Source: Bradyrhizobium sp. MOS002
GTDB lineage: Bacteria > Pseudomonadota > Alphaproteobacteria > Rhizobiales > Xanthobacteraceae
Direction of reading: 5' to 3'
Assembly (NCBI RefSeq): GCF_003020115.1
Contig: NZ_PYFX01000010.1
Span: 124,001-188,000 of the forward strand
DNA length: 64,000 bases
Shown: one piece after another, positions 34,266-42,199 of the stretch
Position numbering within the stretch: the stretch's first letter is position 1
How the letters are laid out: each line of letters opens with the position of its first letter
Translations under genes and position numbers: made by a program
The notes under the pieces: model-generated
Seen by the model: the letters and a program-made list of their open reading frames with translations, nothing else
What the model was told of the DNA's origin: nothing
The model's database searches: none

Positions 34266-35350
34266 CAGGCGGCTCCCTCCACCAGAAGGCTGTCGGCATA
34301 GACGTGGACGTGCGACGGGTCGAATTTCAGGCCGGCCGTCCCGTCCGGGCTGGTGAAGCCGGCCGGTGCGCGGGCGGCGAGCTTTGCGTCACCGAGGCGC
34401 GCACGCGCGAAACGGATGCGGCCGAGGTCGTCGACGCGTTCGATCTTCGCACTGAGCAGGCCGGGCGCAGGCGCGACGACTTCGACGAATTCCGGACGAA
34501 CGCCGATCTCGATCTTCGCGCCATCGGGCAGCTTGTCGTAGCTGCGGTTGAGCGCGATCACGTGATCGCCGACCTTGGCCTCACGTCCCCTCACCTCGGC
34601 CGGAATGATGTTCATGCCGGGCGAGCCGATGAAATAGCCGACGAAAGTGTGCGCCGGCTTGTCGAACAACTCGGCCGGTGTGCCGCTCTGCACCACGCGG
34701 CCGTCATGCATGACCACCACGGTGTCGGCGAAGGTCAGCGCTTCGGTCTGGTCGTGGGTGACGTAGATCATCGTAAGGTCGAGCTCGCGATGCAGCGCTT
34801 TCAGCTTGGAGCGGAGCTGCCATTTCAGCTCGGGGTCGATCACGGTGAGCGGCTCGTCGAACAGCACGGCGGCGACGTCCGAGCGGACGAGGCCGCGGCC
34901 GAGCGAGATCTTCTGCTTGGCATCGGCCGTGAGCCGCGTCGCCTTGCGGTTCAGATAGGGCTCGAGGTCGAGCAGGCGGCCGATCTCGGCGACGCGCTTG
35001 TCGATCTCGGCCTTCGGCACGCCGCGGTTCTTTAGAGGGAACGCCAAATTCTGCCCTACCGTCATGGTGTCGTAGATCACCGGAAACTGGAACACCTGGG
35101 CGATGTTGCGCTTCTGGGTTGACAGCGGTGTGATGTCCTCGCCGTCGAACAGGATTTTCCCCCGCGACGGCGTGATGATGCCGGAGATGACGTTGAGCAG
35201 CGTGGTCTTGCCGCAGCCGGACGGCCCGAGCAGCGCGTAGGCGCCGCCCTGTCGCCAGGTCATGGTAACAGGCTTCAGCGCAAAGCTGTCCTGCGGCGCA
35301 TCATTGCCGCCGTAGGAGTGCGCGAGATCGACGAGGTCAATGCGGGCCAT
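34265..35350 (-). CDS. glpT: Glycerol ABC transporter ATP-binding protein with degenerate signature motif
   Basis: A 361-residue ATPase. Walker A is GPSGCGKTT (residues 42-50), the Q-loop glutamine is at 88 (VFQFP), Walker B is AVLFDEPLTVID (161-172) and the switch histidine is at 199 (VTHDQTEA). The signature motif that is normally LSGGQ reads LTADAKQ (140-146). The C-terminal ~120 residues are a TOBE/MalK regulatory domain. It is encoded 12 bp downstream of glpS, so the ATPases are presumed to pair as a heterodimer. See the finding on complementary degeneracy. Confidence 0.93.
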   Translation of the reverse strand: MARIDLVDLAHSYGGNDAPQDSFALKPVTMTWRQGGAYALLGPSGCGKTTLLNVISGIITPSRGKILFDGEDITPLSTQKRNIAQVFQFPVIYDTMTVGQNLAFPLKNRGVPKAEIDKRVAEIGRLLDLEPYLNRKATRLTADAKQKISLGRGLVRSDVAAVLFDEPLTVIDPELKWQLRSKLKALHRELDLTMIYVTHDQTEALTFADTVVVMHDGRVVQSGTPAELFDKPAHTFVGYFIGSPGMNIIPAEVRGREAKVGDHVIALNRSYDKLPDGAKIEIGVRPEFVEVVAPAPGLLSAKIERVDDLGRIRFARARLGDAKLAARAPAGFTSPDGTAGLKFDPSHVHVYADSLLVEGAA

Positions 35351-35362
35351 GTCGCATCTCCC

Positions 35363-36502
35363 TCAGGCTTTTTTCTTTGACGCGTTTTCTTCACGCGAAC
35401 CGCTCGGCACTTCGCTTGAAAACGCTATGGGACCGGGTGCCGCGACCAGCCGGTCGGCCGCATCGAAAACGAAGACGTCATTGGGATCGAGCACGGCATC
35501 GAGCGTCTGGCCGGGCTCGAACTCGTGCACGCCGTGCAGCACCGCCACCCAGTTCGATCCGTCGCGGGTCAGATGCACGAAACTCTCCGAACCGGTGATC
35601 TCGGTCACCGTTACCGTGGCATGGAAGGCGTGGCGGTCGGTCTCGCCATTGGCAAGCGCGAGCTGATGGGCACGAAATCCGACGCGATAGGCGCCGTCCG
35701 CGAGCGAGGAATAGAGACCGGACGCCGGCGCGGCAATGCCACCCGCATATTGCACGGAGCCGTTCTTCTTCTCGATGCCGACAAGGTTGAGCGGCGGATC
35801 GGAGAACACCTGCGCGACGCGCAAGGTCTGCGGGCGACGGTAGACCTTCGGCGTCTCCCCGATCTGGAGCGCCTCTCCCTGCCACATGCACACCGTGTTG
35901 CCGCCGAGCAGCAGCGCCTCGGTCGGCTCGGTGGTGGCATAGACGAAGATCGCGCCGGACGCCTCGAAGATACGCGGTAGCTCAGTGCGGAGCTCCTCGC
36001 GCAGCTTGTAGTCGAGATTGGCGAGCGGCTCGTCGAGCAGCACGAGGTCGGCGCCCTTCACCAGCGCGCGCGCCATCGCAGTTCGCTGCTGCTGGCCGCC
36101 GGAAAGCTGGAGCGGCGTGCGCTTCAGGAACGGCTCGAGCCTGAGCAGCCGGGCGGCTTCCGCGACGCGCGCCTCGATCTCGGCGCGCGGCTTGCCCTGC
36201 ACGCGCAAGGGCGAAGCGATGTTCTCGTAGACCGACAGCGAAGGATAGTTGATGAACTGCTGGTAGACCATGGCGACCGAGCGCTGGCGCACGTCGACAC
36301 CGGTGACGTCCTTGCCGTTGACCAGCAACTTGCCGGATGTCGGCTTGTCCAGGCCTGCGAGCAGCCGCATGATCGAGGTCTTGCCCGACAGCGTCGGCCC
36401 GAGCAGCACGTTGAGCGTGCCGCTCTCGAGCGTCAGCGAGACGTCGCGGATGTGTGGGATCCCGTCGACCGTCCGGGTCACATGATCGAGTGTCACGGTC
36501 AT
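35363..36502 (-). CDS. glpS: Glycerol ABC transporter ATP-binding protein lacking the switch histidine
   Basis: A 379-residue ATPase. Walker A is GPTLSGKTS (35-43), with Leu where the middle Gly usually stands. The Q-loop is at 81-82 (MVYQQF), the signature LSGGQQQR (133-140) is intact, and Walker B is LVLLDEPLANLD (153-164). The H-loop reads FVYATTEPTEA, with Thr191 in place of the normal His (VTHDQ). The C-terminal part is a MalK-like TOBE region. The start ATG at 36502 overlaps the glpD stop (ATGA). It pairs with GlpT. Confidence 0.93.
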   Translation of the reverse strand: MTVTLDHVTRTVDGIPHIRDVSLTLESGTLNVLLGPTLSGKTSIMRLLAGLDKPTSGKLLVNGKDVTGVDVRQRSVAMVYQQFINYPSLSVYENIASPLRVQGKPRAEIEARVAEAARLLRLEPFLKRTPLQLSGGQQQRTAMARALVKGADLVLLDEPLANLDYKLREELRTELPRIFEASGAIFVYATTEPTEALLLGGNTVCMWQGEALQIGETPKVYRRPQTLRVAQVFSDPPLNLVGIEKKNGSVQYAGGIAAPASGLYSSLADGAYRVGFRAHQLALANGETDRHAFHATVTVTEITGSESFVHLTRDGSNWVAVLHGVHEFEPGQTLDAVLDPNDVFVFDAADRLVAAPGPIAFSSEVPSGSREENASKKKA

Positions 36503-38049
36503 GAGCGTCCTCCCACTTCCAGCAGGGGACTTTGCTGCACTGCGTGGGTCCTGATCCAGTCGTCGAGCGCCGCGATCTCGTCGGCACTTAGTCGCAGGCC
36601 GAGCTTGGAACGGCGCCAGACGATATCTTCGGCTGTGACGGCCCATTCGTTGGCCATGAGATAGCGAACCTCGCGCTCGGTCAGCGTCGCACCGAACGCC
36701 TGGCCGAGATCGGCCGCCGATTTCGCATCCCCAAGCAGCTTGGTCGCCCTCGTGCCGTAGGCGCGCGCGAGGCGCCGCGCATGCTCGTGGCTGAGGAAGG
36801 GATAGCCGCGCTGAAGCTCGGCGATCAGGCCGTCGACATCGGACACGCCCATGTCGCCGCCGGGCAGCGGCCATTTGCCGGTCCAGCCTTCGCGCGCTTT
36901 CGCACTGCGAAGATAGGGCGCGAGCCGCTCCAGCGCCTCCTCGGCGAGACGGCGGTAGGTCGTGATCTTGCCGCCATAGATCGACAGCAGCGGCACGCCG
37001 CCGGGCGTGTCGAGTTCGAACACGTAGTCGCGCGTCGCGGCCTTGGCTTCGCTGGCGCCGTCGTCATAAAGCGGACGCACGCCGGAATAGGTCCAGACCA
37101 CGTCATCGGGCGTGACAGGCTTGGCCAGATATTCGCTTGCCGCCGTGCAGAGATACTGGATCTCCTCGGTCGTCGCCTTCACCTTGGCCGGATCGCCGTC
37201 ATAGTCGCGGTCGGTGGTGCCGATCAGCGTGAAATCGTCCTGATAGGGAATGACGAAGATGATGCGGCCGTCGGCGTTCTGGAACATGTAGGCGCGGTCG
37301 TGGTCGTAGAGTTTTTTCACGACGATGTGCGAGCCTTGCACCAGGCGCACCTTGGCCTTGGCATTGACGCCGGCGCCGCGGCCGAGCACGTCCTCGACCC
37401 AGGGGCCGCCGGCATTGACGAGCGCGCGAGCCTGGATCGACGAGCGCGCGCCGGTCATCGTGTCGATCATGCTTACGGTCCAGATGCCGTCGGCCTGCTT
37501 AATATCCGTCGCGCGAGCGCGGGTGCGGATCTCGGCGCCCTTGTCGGCGGCATCGCGAGCGTTGAGCACGACGAGACGGGCGTCGTCGACGAAGCAGTCG
37601 GAATATTCGAACGCGCGGCCGTAGCGGTTCGGGATCAGCGGGCGGCCGACCTCGTCACGCCCAAGGTCGACCGAGCGCGTCGCCGGCAACAGATGACGGC
37701 CACCGATGTGGTCATAGAGGAAGAGGCCGAGACGCAGCAGCCAGGCCGGCCGCAAGCCCGCATGATGCGGCAAGACGAAACGCAGGGGGCGGATGATGTG
37801 GGGCGCGATGCCCCAGAGAATCTCGCGCTCGATCAGCGCCTCGCGGACCAGCCGAAACTCGTAATATTCGAGATAGCGCAGGCCGCCATGCACCAGCTTG
37901 GTCGACCAGGACGACGTCCCGCTCGCCAGATCGTTCATTTCGCACAGGAAAACCGTGTTGCCCCGGCCCACCGCGTCGCGCGCGATGCCGCAGCCGTTAA
38001 CACCGCCTCCGATAATGGCGAGGTCGAAAATCCGCTCCAACAGACGCAT
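36499..38049 (-). CDS. glpD: Aerobic glycerol-3-phosphate dehydrogenase
   Basis: A 516-residue FAD enzyme that oxidises glycerol-3-phosphate to dihydroxyacetone phosphate and passes electrons to quinone. The FAD-binding motif is IFDLAIIGGGVNGCGIARDA at the N-terminus. Further family blocks are SGTSSWSTKLVHGGLRYLEY, LVNAGGPWVEDVLGRG, GTTDRDYDGDPAKV and the VLSIYGGKITTYRRLAEEAL-type region (seen as LLSIYGGKITTYRRL). It is the promoter-proximal gene of the glp operon. No glycerol kinase gene lies nearby, so it must be elsewhere. Confidence 0.95.
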   Translation of the reverse strand: MRLLERIFDLAIIGGGVNGCGIARDAVGRGNTVFLCEMNDLASGTSSWSTKLVHGGLRYLEYYEFRLVREALIEREILWGIAPHIIRPLRFVLPHHAGLRPAWLLRLGLFLYDHIGGRHLLPATRSVDLGRDEVGRPLIPNRYGRAFEYSDCFVDDARLVVLNARDAADKGAEIRTRARATDIKQADGIWTVSMIDTMTGARSSIQARALVNAGGPWVEDVLGRGAGVNAKAKVRLVQGSHIVVKKLYDHDRAYMFQNADGRIIFVIPYQDDFTLIGTTDRDYDGDPAKVKATTEEIQYLCTAASEYLAKPVTPDDVVWTYSGVRPLYDDGASEAKAATRDYVFELDTPGGVPLLSIYGGKITTYRRLAEEALERLAPYLRSAKAREGWTGKWPLPGGDMGVSDVDGLIAELQRGYPFLSHEHARRLARAYGTRATKLLGDAKSAADLGQAFGATLTEREVRYLMANEWAVTAEDIVWRRSKLGLRLSADEIAALDDWIRTHAVQQSPLLEVGGRS

Positions 38050-38105
38050 CCCCCGGCGACCGCCCGTTCAATCGAGCGGTTACTTTCGCTTTTGATTAGA
38101 TCACA

Positions 38106-38120
38106 CCGAAAACCGAAAGC
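38106..38120 (-). promoter_or_regulatory. Candidate GlpR (DeoR-type) operator upstream of glpD
   Basis: CCGAAAACCGAAAGC reads on the minus strand as GCTTTCGGTTTTCGG, a tandem TTTCGG-type repeat. Related TTTCGCTTTTG lies about 15 bp nearer glpD, and GAAAG/GAAAGC strings follow on the other side. DeoR-family glycerol repressors commonly bind T-rich TTCG repeats. It is about 60-75 bp upstream of the glpD start. Confidence 0.45.
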
Positions 38121-38277
38121 AAGATGAAAGAGGAGAGAAAGGAAGTGAAAGCGGAACTTTTTAAGGGGCAATTCGGCGCGGAAATCGGCAGTTCAGGAGG
38201 GTTCGAGCAGCGCTACTGCTCTTGAATGGTGGTCAACGGTCATTATAGTTAGAATAGTCATATTGGTCGTTATCTGC

Positions 38278-38559
38278 ATGACAGAGCACAGCACTGCACC
38301 AGATTCACCGGCGACTGACTCGTGGACGCTTGCCAACGCCAAGGCCCGCCTCTCCGAGGTAATCGACCGTGCCCAAGCCGGCCCGCAAATCATCACCCGA
38401 CACGGCAAGCCCAATGCGGTGATCGTTTCCGCCGAGGAATGGGCGCGCAAGACGGCGCGTAAGGGCACCTTAGCCGAATTCCTGCTGGCTTCGCCGCTGC
38501 GCAGCGCCGACCTCGAGCTTGAACGCGTACACGACGCGCCGCACGACCAGACGCCGTGA
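38278..38559 (+). CDS. Phd/YefM-type antitoxin
   Basis: A 93-residue protein. The DNA-binding/dimerisation part is WTLANAKARLSEVIDRAQAG, followed by PQIITRHGKPNAVIVSAEEW, the signature of Phd/YefM antitoxins. The C-terminal tail (FLLASPLRSADLELERVHDA) is the toxin-neutralising part. The stop overlaps the GTG start of the PIN toxin. An upstream in-frame start adding five residues exists, but the ATG at 38278 fits the family better. It is transcribed divergently from glpD. Confidence 0.9.
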   Translation: MTEHSTAPDSPATDSWTLANAKARLSEVIDRAQAGPQIITRHGKPNAVIVSAEEWARKTARKGTLAEFLLASPLRSADLELERVHDAPHDQTP

Positions 38560-38981
38560 ATCTTCTGCTCGACACCAAAGTGTTGTCGGAGGTCCAGAGG
38601 CCCGCCCCTTCGCCGAAAGTCTTGTCATGGCTTGATACGATCGACGAGGATCGTGCGTTCATCAGCGTGGCATCGATCGCCGAGCTTCGCCGCGGCATCG
38701 CATTGCTGGAGGACGGCCGTCGGCGCGCAGCACTGGCCGCCTGGCTTGGCCACGATCTGCCGGAGCGTTTTGCCGGGCGCACCCTGTCGATCGACCACGC
38801 GGTGGCGGAACGCTGGGGCGACCTGATGGCTCAGAGCCGCAGGAGCGGCGTCGCATTGTCTGTCATGGATGGCTTCTTTGCCGCGACCGCTCTCGCAAAC
38901 AACCTCATGCTCGTCACGCGTAATGTGAAGGATTTTGCGGCGTTCGGAGTCTTGCTGCTCAATCCGTGGGACGGCGTGTAA
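38556..38981 (+). CDS. vapC: VapC-family PIN-domain toxin
   Basis: A 141-residue ribonuclease toxin with PIN residues in order: NLLLDTKVLSE (first Asp and the E), SIAELRRGIALL (Glu near residue 43) and VMDGFFAATALANNLMLVTR with NVKDFAAFGV (Asp near residues 104 and 124). The start is a GTG overlapping the antitoxin stop (GTGA), so production is coupled. The partner is Phd/YefM-like rather than VapB, a common combination. It is convergent with glpR, whose stop is only 4 bp away. Confidence 0.92.
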   Translation: MNLLLDTKVLSEVQRPAPSPKVLSWLDTIDEDRAFISVASIAELRRGIALLEDGRRRAALAAWLGHDLPERFAGRTLSIDHAVAERWGDLMAQSRRSGVALSVMDGFFAATALANNLMLVTRNVKDFAAFGVLLLNPWDGV

Positions 38982-38985
38982 GACC

Positions 38986-39831
38986 CTATCTCAGCCGCAC
39001 CACAGGCGCAGCGTCGGGTTGCGCATCCGGTGCCTCGGCCTGCGCATCATCAAGATCCGCCCCCTTCGGCATCGCGGCCATCACCTCGATGCCCTTGCCG
39101 TGGCAAATGGTGGCGAGGCGCTCGGGCAATTCCTGGTCGGTGACGAAGGTCTGGATCTGGCTGATATGGGCGATGCGAACCGGCGCGCTGCGCCGGAGTT
39201 TTGTGGAATCGGCGACCAGCATGACGCTGCGGGCATTGGCGATGATGGCCTGCGCGACCTGCACCTCGCGATAGTCGAAGTCGAGCAGCGCACCCTCCTC
39301 GTCGATCGCGGACGCCCCGATGATGGCGTAGTCAACCTTGAACTGGCCGATCAGCTGCGTCGCGGTCGAGCCGACCACCGCACCGTCGGCGCGCCGCACC
39401 GTGCCGCCGGCGACCACCACCTCGATGCGGGGATGGCGGTAGAGCAGCATGGCGACGTTGAGATTGTTGGTAATGACGAGCAGGTCCTCGTGCGAGGTCA
39501 GCGCGCTCGCGACCTCCTCGGTCGTGGTGCCGATATTGATGAAGAGCGAGCAGCCGTTCGGGATCAGCGATGCGGCCGCGGCGCCAATCGCCTTCTTCTC
39601 GTCGGCGGCAACGAAGCGCCGCGCCTCATAGGCGAGGTTTTCCACGCCGGAGGCGATGATGGCGCCGCCATGGATGCGGGTCAGCGAGCGGCGCTCGCAA
39701 AGATCGTTGAGATCCTTGCGGATGGTCTGCGCCGAGACCTCGAACCGGCGCGCCAGCTCCTCGACCATGACGCGGCCCGAGGCCCGCGCGATGTTGAGGA
39801 TTTCGGCTTGGCGATGGGTCAGTCCGGTCAC
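38986..39831 (-). CDS. glpR: DeoR-family glycerol regulon repressor
   Basis: A 281-residue regulator. The N-terminal helix-turn-helix VMVEELARRFEVSAQTIRKD then LNDLCERRSLTRIHGGA is the DeoR signature. The effector domain has FINIGTTTEEVASALTSHE, VVVAGGTVRRADGAVVG, a phosphosugar-binding pattern. Proximity to glpD and family membership make it the likely glycerol-3-phosphate-responsive repressor of the operon. The C-terminal tail is Asp/Ala/Pro-rich. Symbol assignment is by context. Confidence 0.87.
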   Translation of the reverse strand: MTGLTHRQAEILNIARASGRVMVEELARRFEVSAQTIRKDLNDLCERRSLTRIHGGAIIASGVENLAYEARRFVAADEKKAIGAAAASLIPNGCSLFINIGTTTEEVASALTSHEDLLVITNNLNVAMLLYRHPRIEVVVAGGTVRRADGAVVGSTATQLIGQFKVDYAIIGASAIDEEGALLDFDYREVQVAQAIIANARSVMLVADSTKLRRSAPVRIAHISQIQTFVTDQELPERLATICHGKGIEVMAAMPKGADLDDAQAEAPDAQPDAAPVVRLR

Positions 39832-39922
39832 GGCGATGGCCTCAAGTCAGGAAGCTCCATGGTGCGGCGGTTCGCGCGTTCGGTCAATGCGCGCGCCGAT
39901 CACGGTTAACGGACGAAGGTCC

Positions 39923-40609
39923 TCACCACGCCATCGCGGCGGCGAGACGCGCCAGCAGGTCCGGATCGTCGAAGGCGCTGGCGGAGGCGATAGCCCCCGC
40001 GGCGACAAGATCAGCATGGCTGAGGCTGGTCCGGATGCCGATGGTCGGAATGCCGGCCGCTGCGGCCGACTGCACGCCGGTGCGAGAGTCCTCGAACGCA
40101 ACCGAGGCCATCGCGCTGGCGCCGGCAAAGCGCAACCCTTCCTGATAAGGCAGCGGATGCGGCTTGCCGTGCGGCAGCTCGGCGCCGATCACGAGCGCCT
40201 TGAAGCGGTGCGTGATGCCGAGGCCGGATAGCAGCAGCTCCGCATTGAGACGCGGGGCGTTGGTCACGGCAACCATGGGAATGCCGGCCGCATCCGCCCT
40301 GTCGAGCAGCGCCATCAGGCCCGGCAGTGGCTCGATCTGCCCGGCGACGAGCGTGCGGAAGACTTCCTCCTTCTCATCGAGGATCAAGGCACGCCGTTCC
40401 GGCGCCTCGTCGGGCAGAAAGCGCTCGCCGATCGATACATTCGCGAAGCCTTGCAGCTCCCTGGAGAAGCGCGCGTGATCGAAGACATGGCCGCGAGGGC
40501 CGAGCACCTGATTGAAGGCCTTCAAGTGCAGCGGATCGGTGTTGGCGAGCGTACCGTCGATATCGAACAGCAACGCCCTTCTCGTCTCCCTGCCGACAGC
40601 CTCGATCAT
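39923..40609 (-). CDS. HAD-superfamily hydrolase (phosphoglycolate/beta-phosphoglucomutase-like)
   Basis: A 228-residue enzyme. HAD motif I is LLFDIDGTLANTDPLH (nucleophile Asp near residue 16), motif II is AVTNAPRLNAELLLSGLG, and motifs III/IV are GKPHPLPYQEGLRF and ASVAFEDSRTGVQSAAAAGI. The alpha-helical cap sits between motifs I and II (class I, subfamily A). The protein is cytosolic. It is oriented like glpR, 90 bp upstream of it; a role in glycerol-phosphate dephosphorylation is possible but speculative. Confidence 0.88.
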   Translation of the reverse strand: MIEAVGRETRRALLFDIDGTLANTDPLHLKAFNQVLGPRGHVFDHARFSRELQGFANVSIGERFLPDEAPERRALILDEKEEVFRTLVAGQIEPLPGLMALLDRADAAGIPMVAVTNAPRLNAELLLSGLGITHRFKALVIGAELPHGKPHPLPYQEGLRFAGASAMASVAFEDSRTGVQSAAAAGIPTIGIRTSLSHADLVAAGAIASASAFDDPDLLARLAAAMAW

Positions 40610-40640
40610 GTCCGTACTTTCCCGAATATATGACGCATCA

Positions 40641-40655
40641 ATACGAAAGCCGTAT
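40641..40655. promoter_or_regulatory. Inverted repeat between the HAD and NTF2-like genes
   Basis: ATACG-(5)-CGTAT is a 5-bp perfect inverted repeat within TCAATA direct repeats. It lies about 30 bp upstream of the HAD start and about 110 bp upstream of the NTF2-like start, in the divergent promoter region. A regulator cannot be named. Confidence 0.3.
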
Positions 40656-40763
40656 CAATACAGCGCCAATCGCGCAATGACGCACGTGCATGACCAATAC
40701 GCGACACTCGACAAAGTCCCGCGCGGCTGCAACACTCCATGCAAGATAAAAAAGGAGGAAACG

Positions 40764-41231
40764 ATGACGATCAACCGACGCGATCTGGCTCTCTCGACTC
40801 TTGTCGTGCCAGCTCTTGCCGCCTCAGCTCTTGCGCTCACAACACCGGTGCTGGCGGCCTCGGCGGACGAGGAAGCCGTGGCGAAGAAGGTCGAGGCATT
40901 CCGTCTCGCCCAGATCGCGGCCGATCCCAAGGCGCTCGGTGCACTCTGCGCCGACGAGGTGAGCTACAGCCATTCCAGCGGCAAGGTCGAGGACAAGGCG
41001 ACCTTCGTCGCCAACGCCACCGACGGCAAATCCAAATTCCTGTCGATCGAGTACAAGGACCCGACCATCAAGGTCGTTGGCCCCGCCGCGATCGTGCGTT
41101 TCCACTGGGTGGCGGAACAGGAGATGGCGGCCGATGGGAAAAAAGTGCCGACCAACCTTCACATCCTGATGAACTGGCAGAAGCAGGGCGACGACTGGAA
41201 GCTGCTCTCGCGGGCGGCGACGAAGTTGTGA
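40764..41231 (+). CDS. Exported NTF2-like (SnoaL/DUF4440-type) protein
   Basis: A 155-residue protein starting MTINRRDLALSTLVVPALAA, whose RRDLAL before a hydrophobic stretch resembles a Tat or Sec signal ending near VLAASADE. The mature domain (AVAKKVEAFRLAQIAADPKA then LGALCADEVSYSHSSGKVED and DDWKLLSRAATKL) has the NTF2-like cone-fold pattern. The ribosome site AAGGAGGAAACG is perfect and decides the start. The ligand or activity is unknown. Confidence 0.85.
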   Translation: MTINRRDLALSTLVVPALAASALALTTPVLAASADEEAVAKKVEAFRLAQIAADPKALGALCADEVSYSHSSGKVEDKATFVANATDGKSKFLSIEYKDPTIKVVGPAAIVRFHWVAEQEMAADGKKVPTNLHILMNWQKQGDDWKLLSRAATKL

Positions 41232-41288
41232 ACATGATTCTCACCTTCTCCCCTTGTGGAGAAGGGAAGGCAGAGCACGCGGCAAAAG

Positions 41289-41318
41289 ATTCCGGGCTCG
41301 CGCTTGCGCGCCCGGAAT
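41289..41318. repeat. Strong hairpin downstream of the NTF2-like gene
   Basis: ATTCCGGGC pairs perfectly with GCCCGGAAT, with a GC-rich loop. A second small stem, CTTCTCC/GGAGAAG, lies at 41245-41264 just before it. Both sit between convergent genes, so they probably act as a 3'-end or REP fragment; there is no T run. Confidence 0.5.
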
Positions 41319-41331
41319 GACAGGCGGAAAA

Positions 41332-41523
41332 TTATGCCGCTTCCTTCACATCACCGTTAACCAGCTTGCGCGCAGCGCGCTCGGCTTCGCGAGCGTTGCG
41401 GAAAAGCTGGCCTTCAAGACGGTTGAATTGGTGAGAGGAAGCGAAGAAGCAGTAGCCTCGGTCGCCGCGAACCACGATGCCCGCAGTCTGCGAATTAACC
41501 TCGATGATGTAGCTGTCCGGCAT
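41332..41523 (-). CDS. Small hypothetical protein
   Basis: A 63-residue protein, MPDSYIIEVNSQTAGIVVRG, then DRGYCFFASSHQFNRLEGQL, and a basic helical end (NAREAERAARKLVNGDVKEA). The strand-strand-helix order with a final helix is typical of small domain proteins common in Bradyrhizobium-like genomes, but I recognise no family. The longer frame upstream of the ATG at 41523 is non-protein-like. It is convergent with the NTF2-like gene. Confidence 0.68.
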   Translation of the reverse strand: MPDSYIIEVNSQTAGIVVRGDRGYCFFASSHQFNRLEGQLFRNAREAERAARKLVNGDVKEAA

Positions 41524-41740
41524 GGCCCGTAGATTCCTCAGTGCGGGCAAATAACCGGATCCCTGCCCGAAAGTTCCTCGGGCAAATCGGCCGGTTTCCA
41601 CCTCGAATCGACACGCGATTGAGTACGCCGGGACCTCATCCGTTTTATGACTGGTTCTTGGCAAAGCCGCGGCGCCGTGACTCAGTCGCGCCCGCGTTTG
41701 GCGGCGTCGCACCTGAGCTGAGGCGCAACGCCGCGTGCGA

Positions 41741-42151
41741 TTACGTCGCGATTGGTGGATCGTTTCTTTGGATTGTTTGCGGACGGCCGTCATCGTCGAT
41801 CGAGACGTAAGTGAAATTGCCGTCGGTCACCAGGATCGGCTGGAGCTCCCTGCGTCGCAGCGCCCAGGCTTCGAGATGCACGGTCATCGAGGTGCGGCCC
41901 ACGCGGACCAGATTGGCATAGACCGAAACGAGATCGCCGACATAAACGGCCTTGCGGAAATTCATCGCCTCGATGGCGACGGTCACCGTGCGCGACTTCG
42001 CGACCTTTGACGCAAAAACGCCGCCGCCGACATCCATCTGGCTGAGCAGCCAGCCGCCGAAGATGTCGCCGTTTGCGTTGGTGTCGGCAGGCATCGCCAG
42101 CGTGCGAATGCAGAGATCGCCGCTCGGCCCGGCATTGGCTTGCTCGTTCAT
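41741..42151 (-). CDS. Acyl-CoA thioesterase, hotdog fold (YciA-like)
   Basis: A 136-residue thioesterase. DTNANGDIFGGWLLSQMD, near residue 23, is the hotdog active-site segment of YciA/acyl-CoA thioester hydrolases. It is followed by TVTVAIEAMNFRKAVYVGDL and TSMTVHLEAWALRR. It would hydrolyse acyl-CoA to free acid and CoA and so adjust CoA pools. It lies 36 bp downstream of the fadB/J gene on the same strand and is probably the last gene of the beta-oxidation operon. Confidence 0.9.
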   Translation of the reverse strand: MNEQANAGPSGDLCIRTLAMPADTNANGDIFGGWLLSQMDVGGGVFASKVAKSRTVTVAIEAMNFRKAVYVGDLVSVYANLVRVGRTSMTVHLEAWALRRRELQPILVTDGNFTYVSIDDDGRPQTIQRNDPPIAT

Positions 42152-42157
42152 GCCTCT

Positions 42158-42199
42158 CTCACCTGAAGATTGCTCACTTGAAACTGCTCACTTGAAATT
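42158..42199. repeat. Three tandem ~14-bp repeats at the fadB/J - thioesterase junction
   Basis: CTCACCTGAAGATTG, CTCACTTGAAACTG and CTCACTTGAAATTG follow one another. The last unit covers the fadB/J stop codon and the first supplies the AGGTGAGAG ribosome site of the thioesterase. Reading the genes, each unit contains an in-frame-looking TGA. Confidence 0.75.

Noticed and set aside
32557..34299. Apparent 580-residue fused permease
   Set aside because: The N-terminal half is an out-of-frame shadow of glpP. The real glpQ starts at 33363 with an ATGA overlap.
36781..38127. 448-codon plus-strand frame opposite glpD
   Set aside because: Shadow of glpD; it also overlaps the glpD promoter region with no ribosome site.
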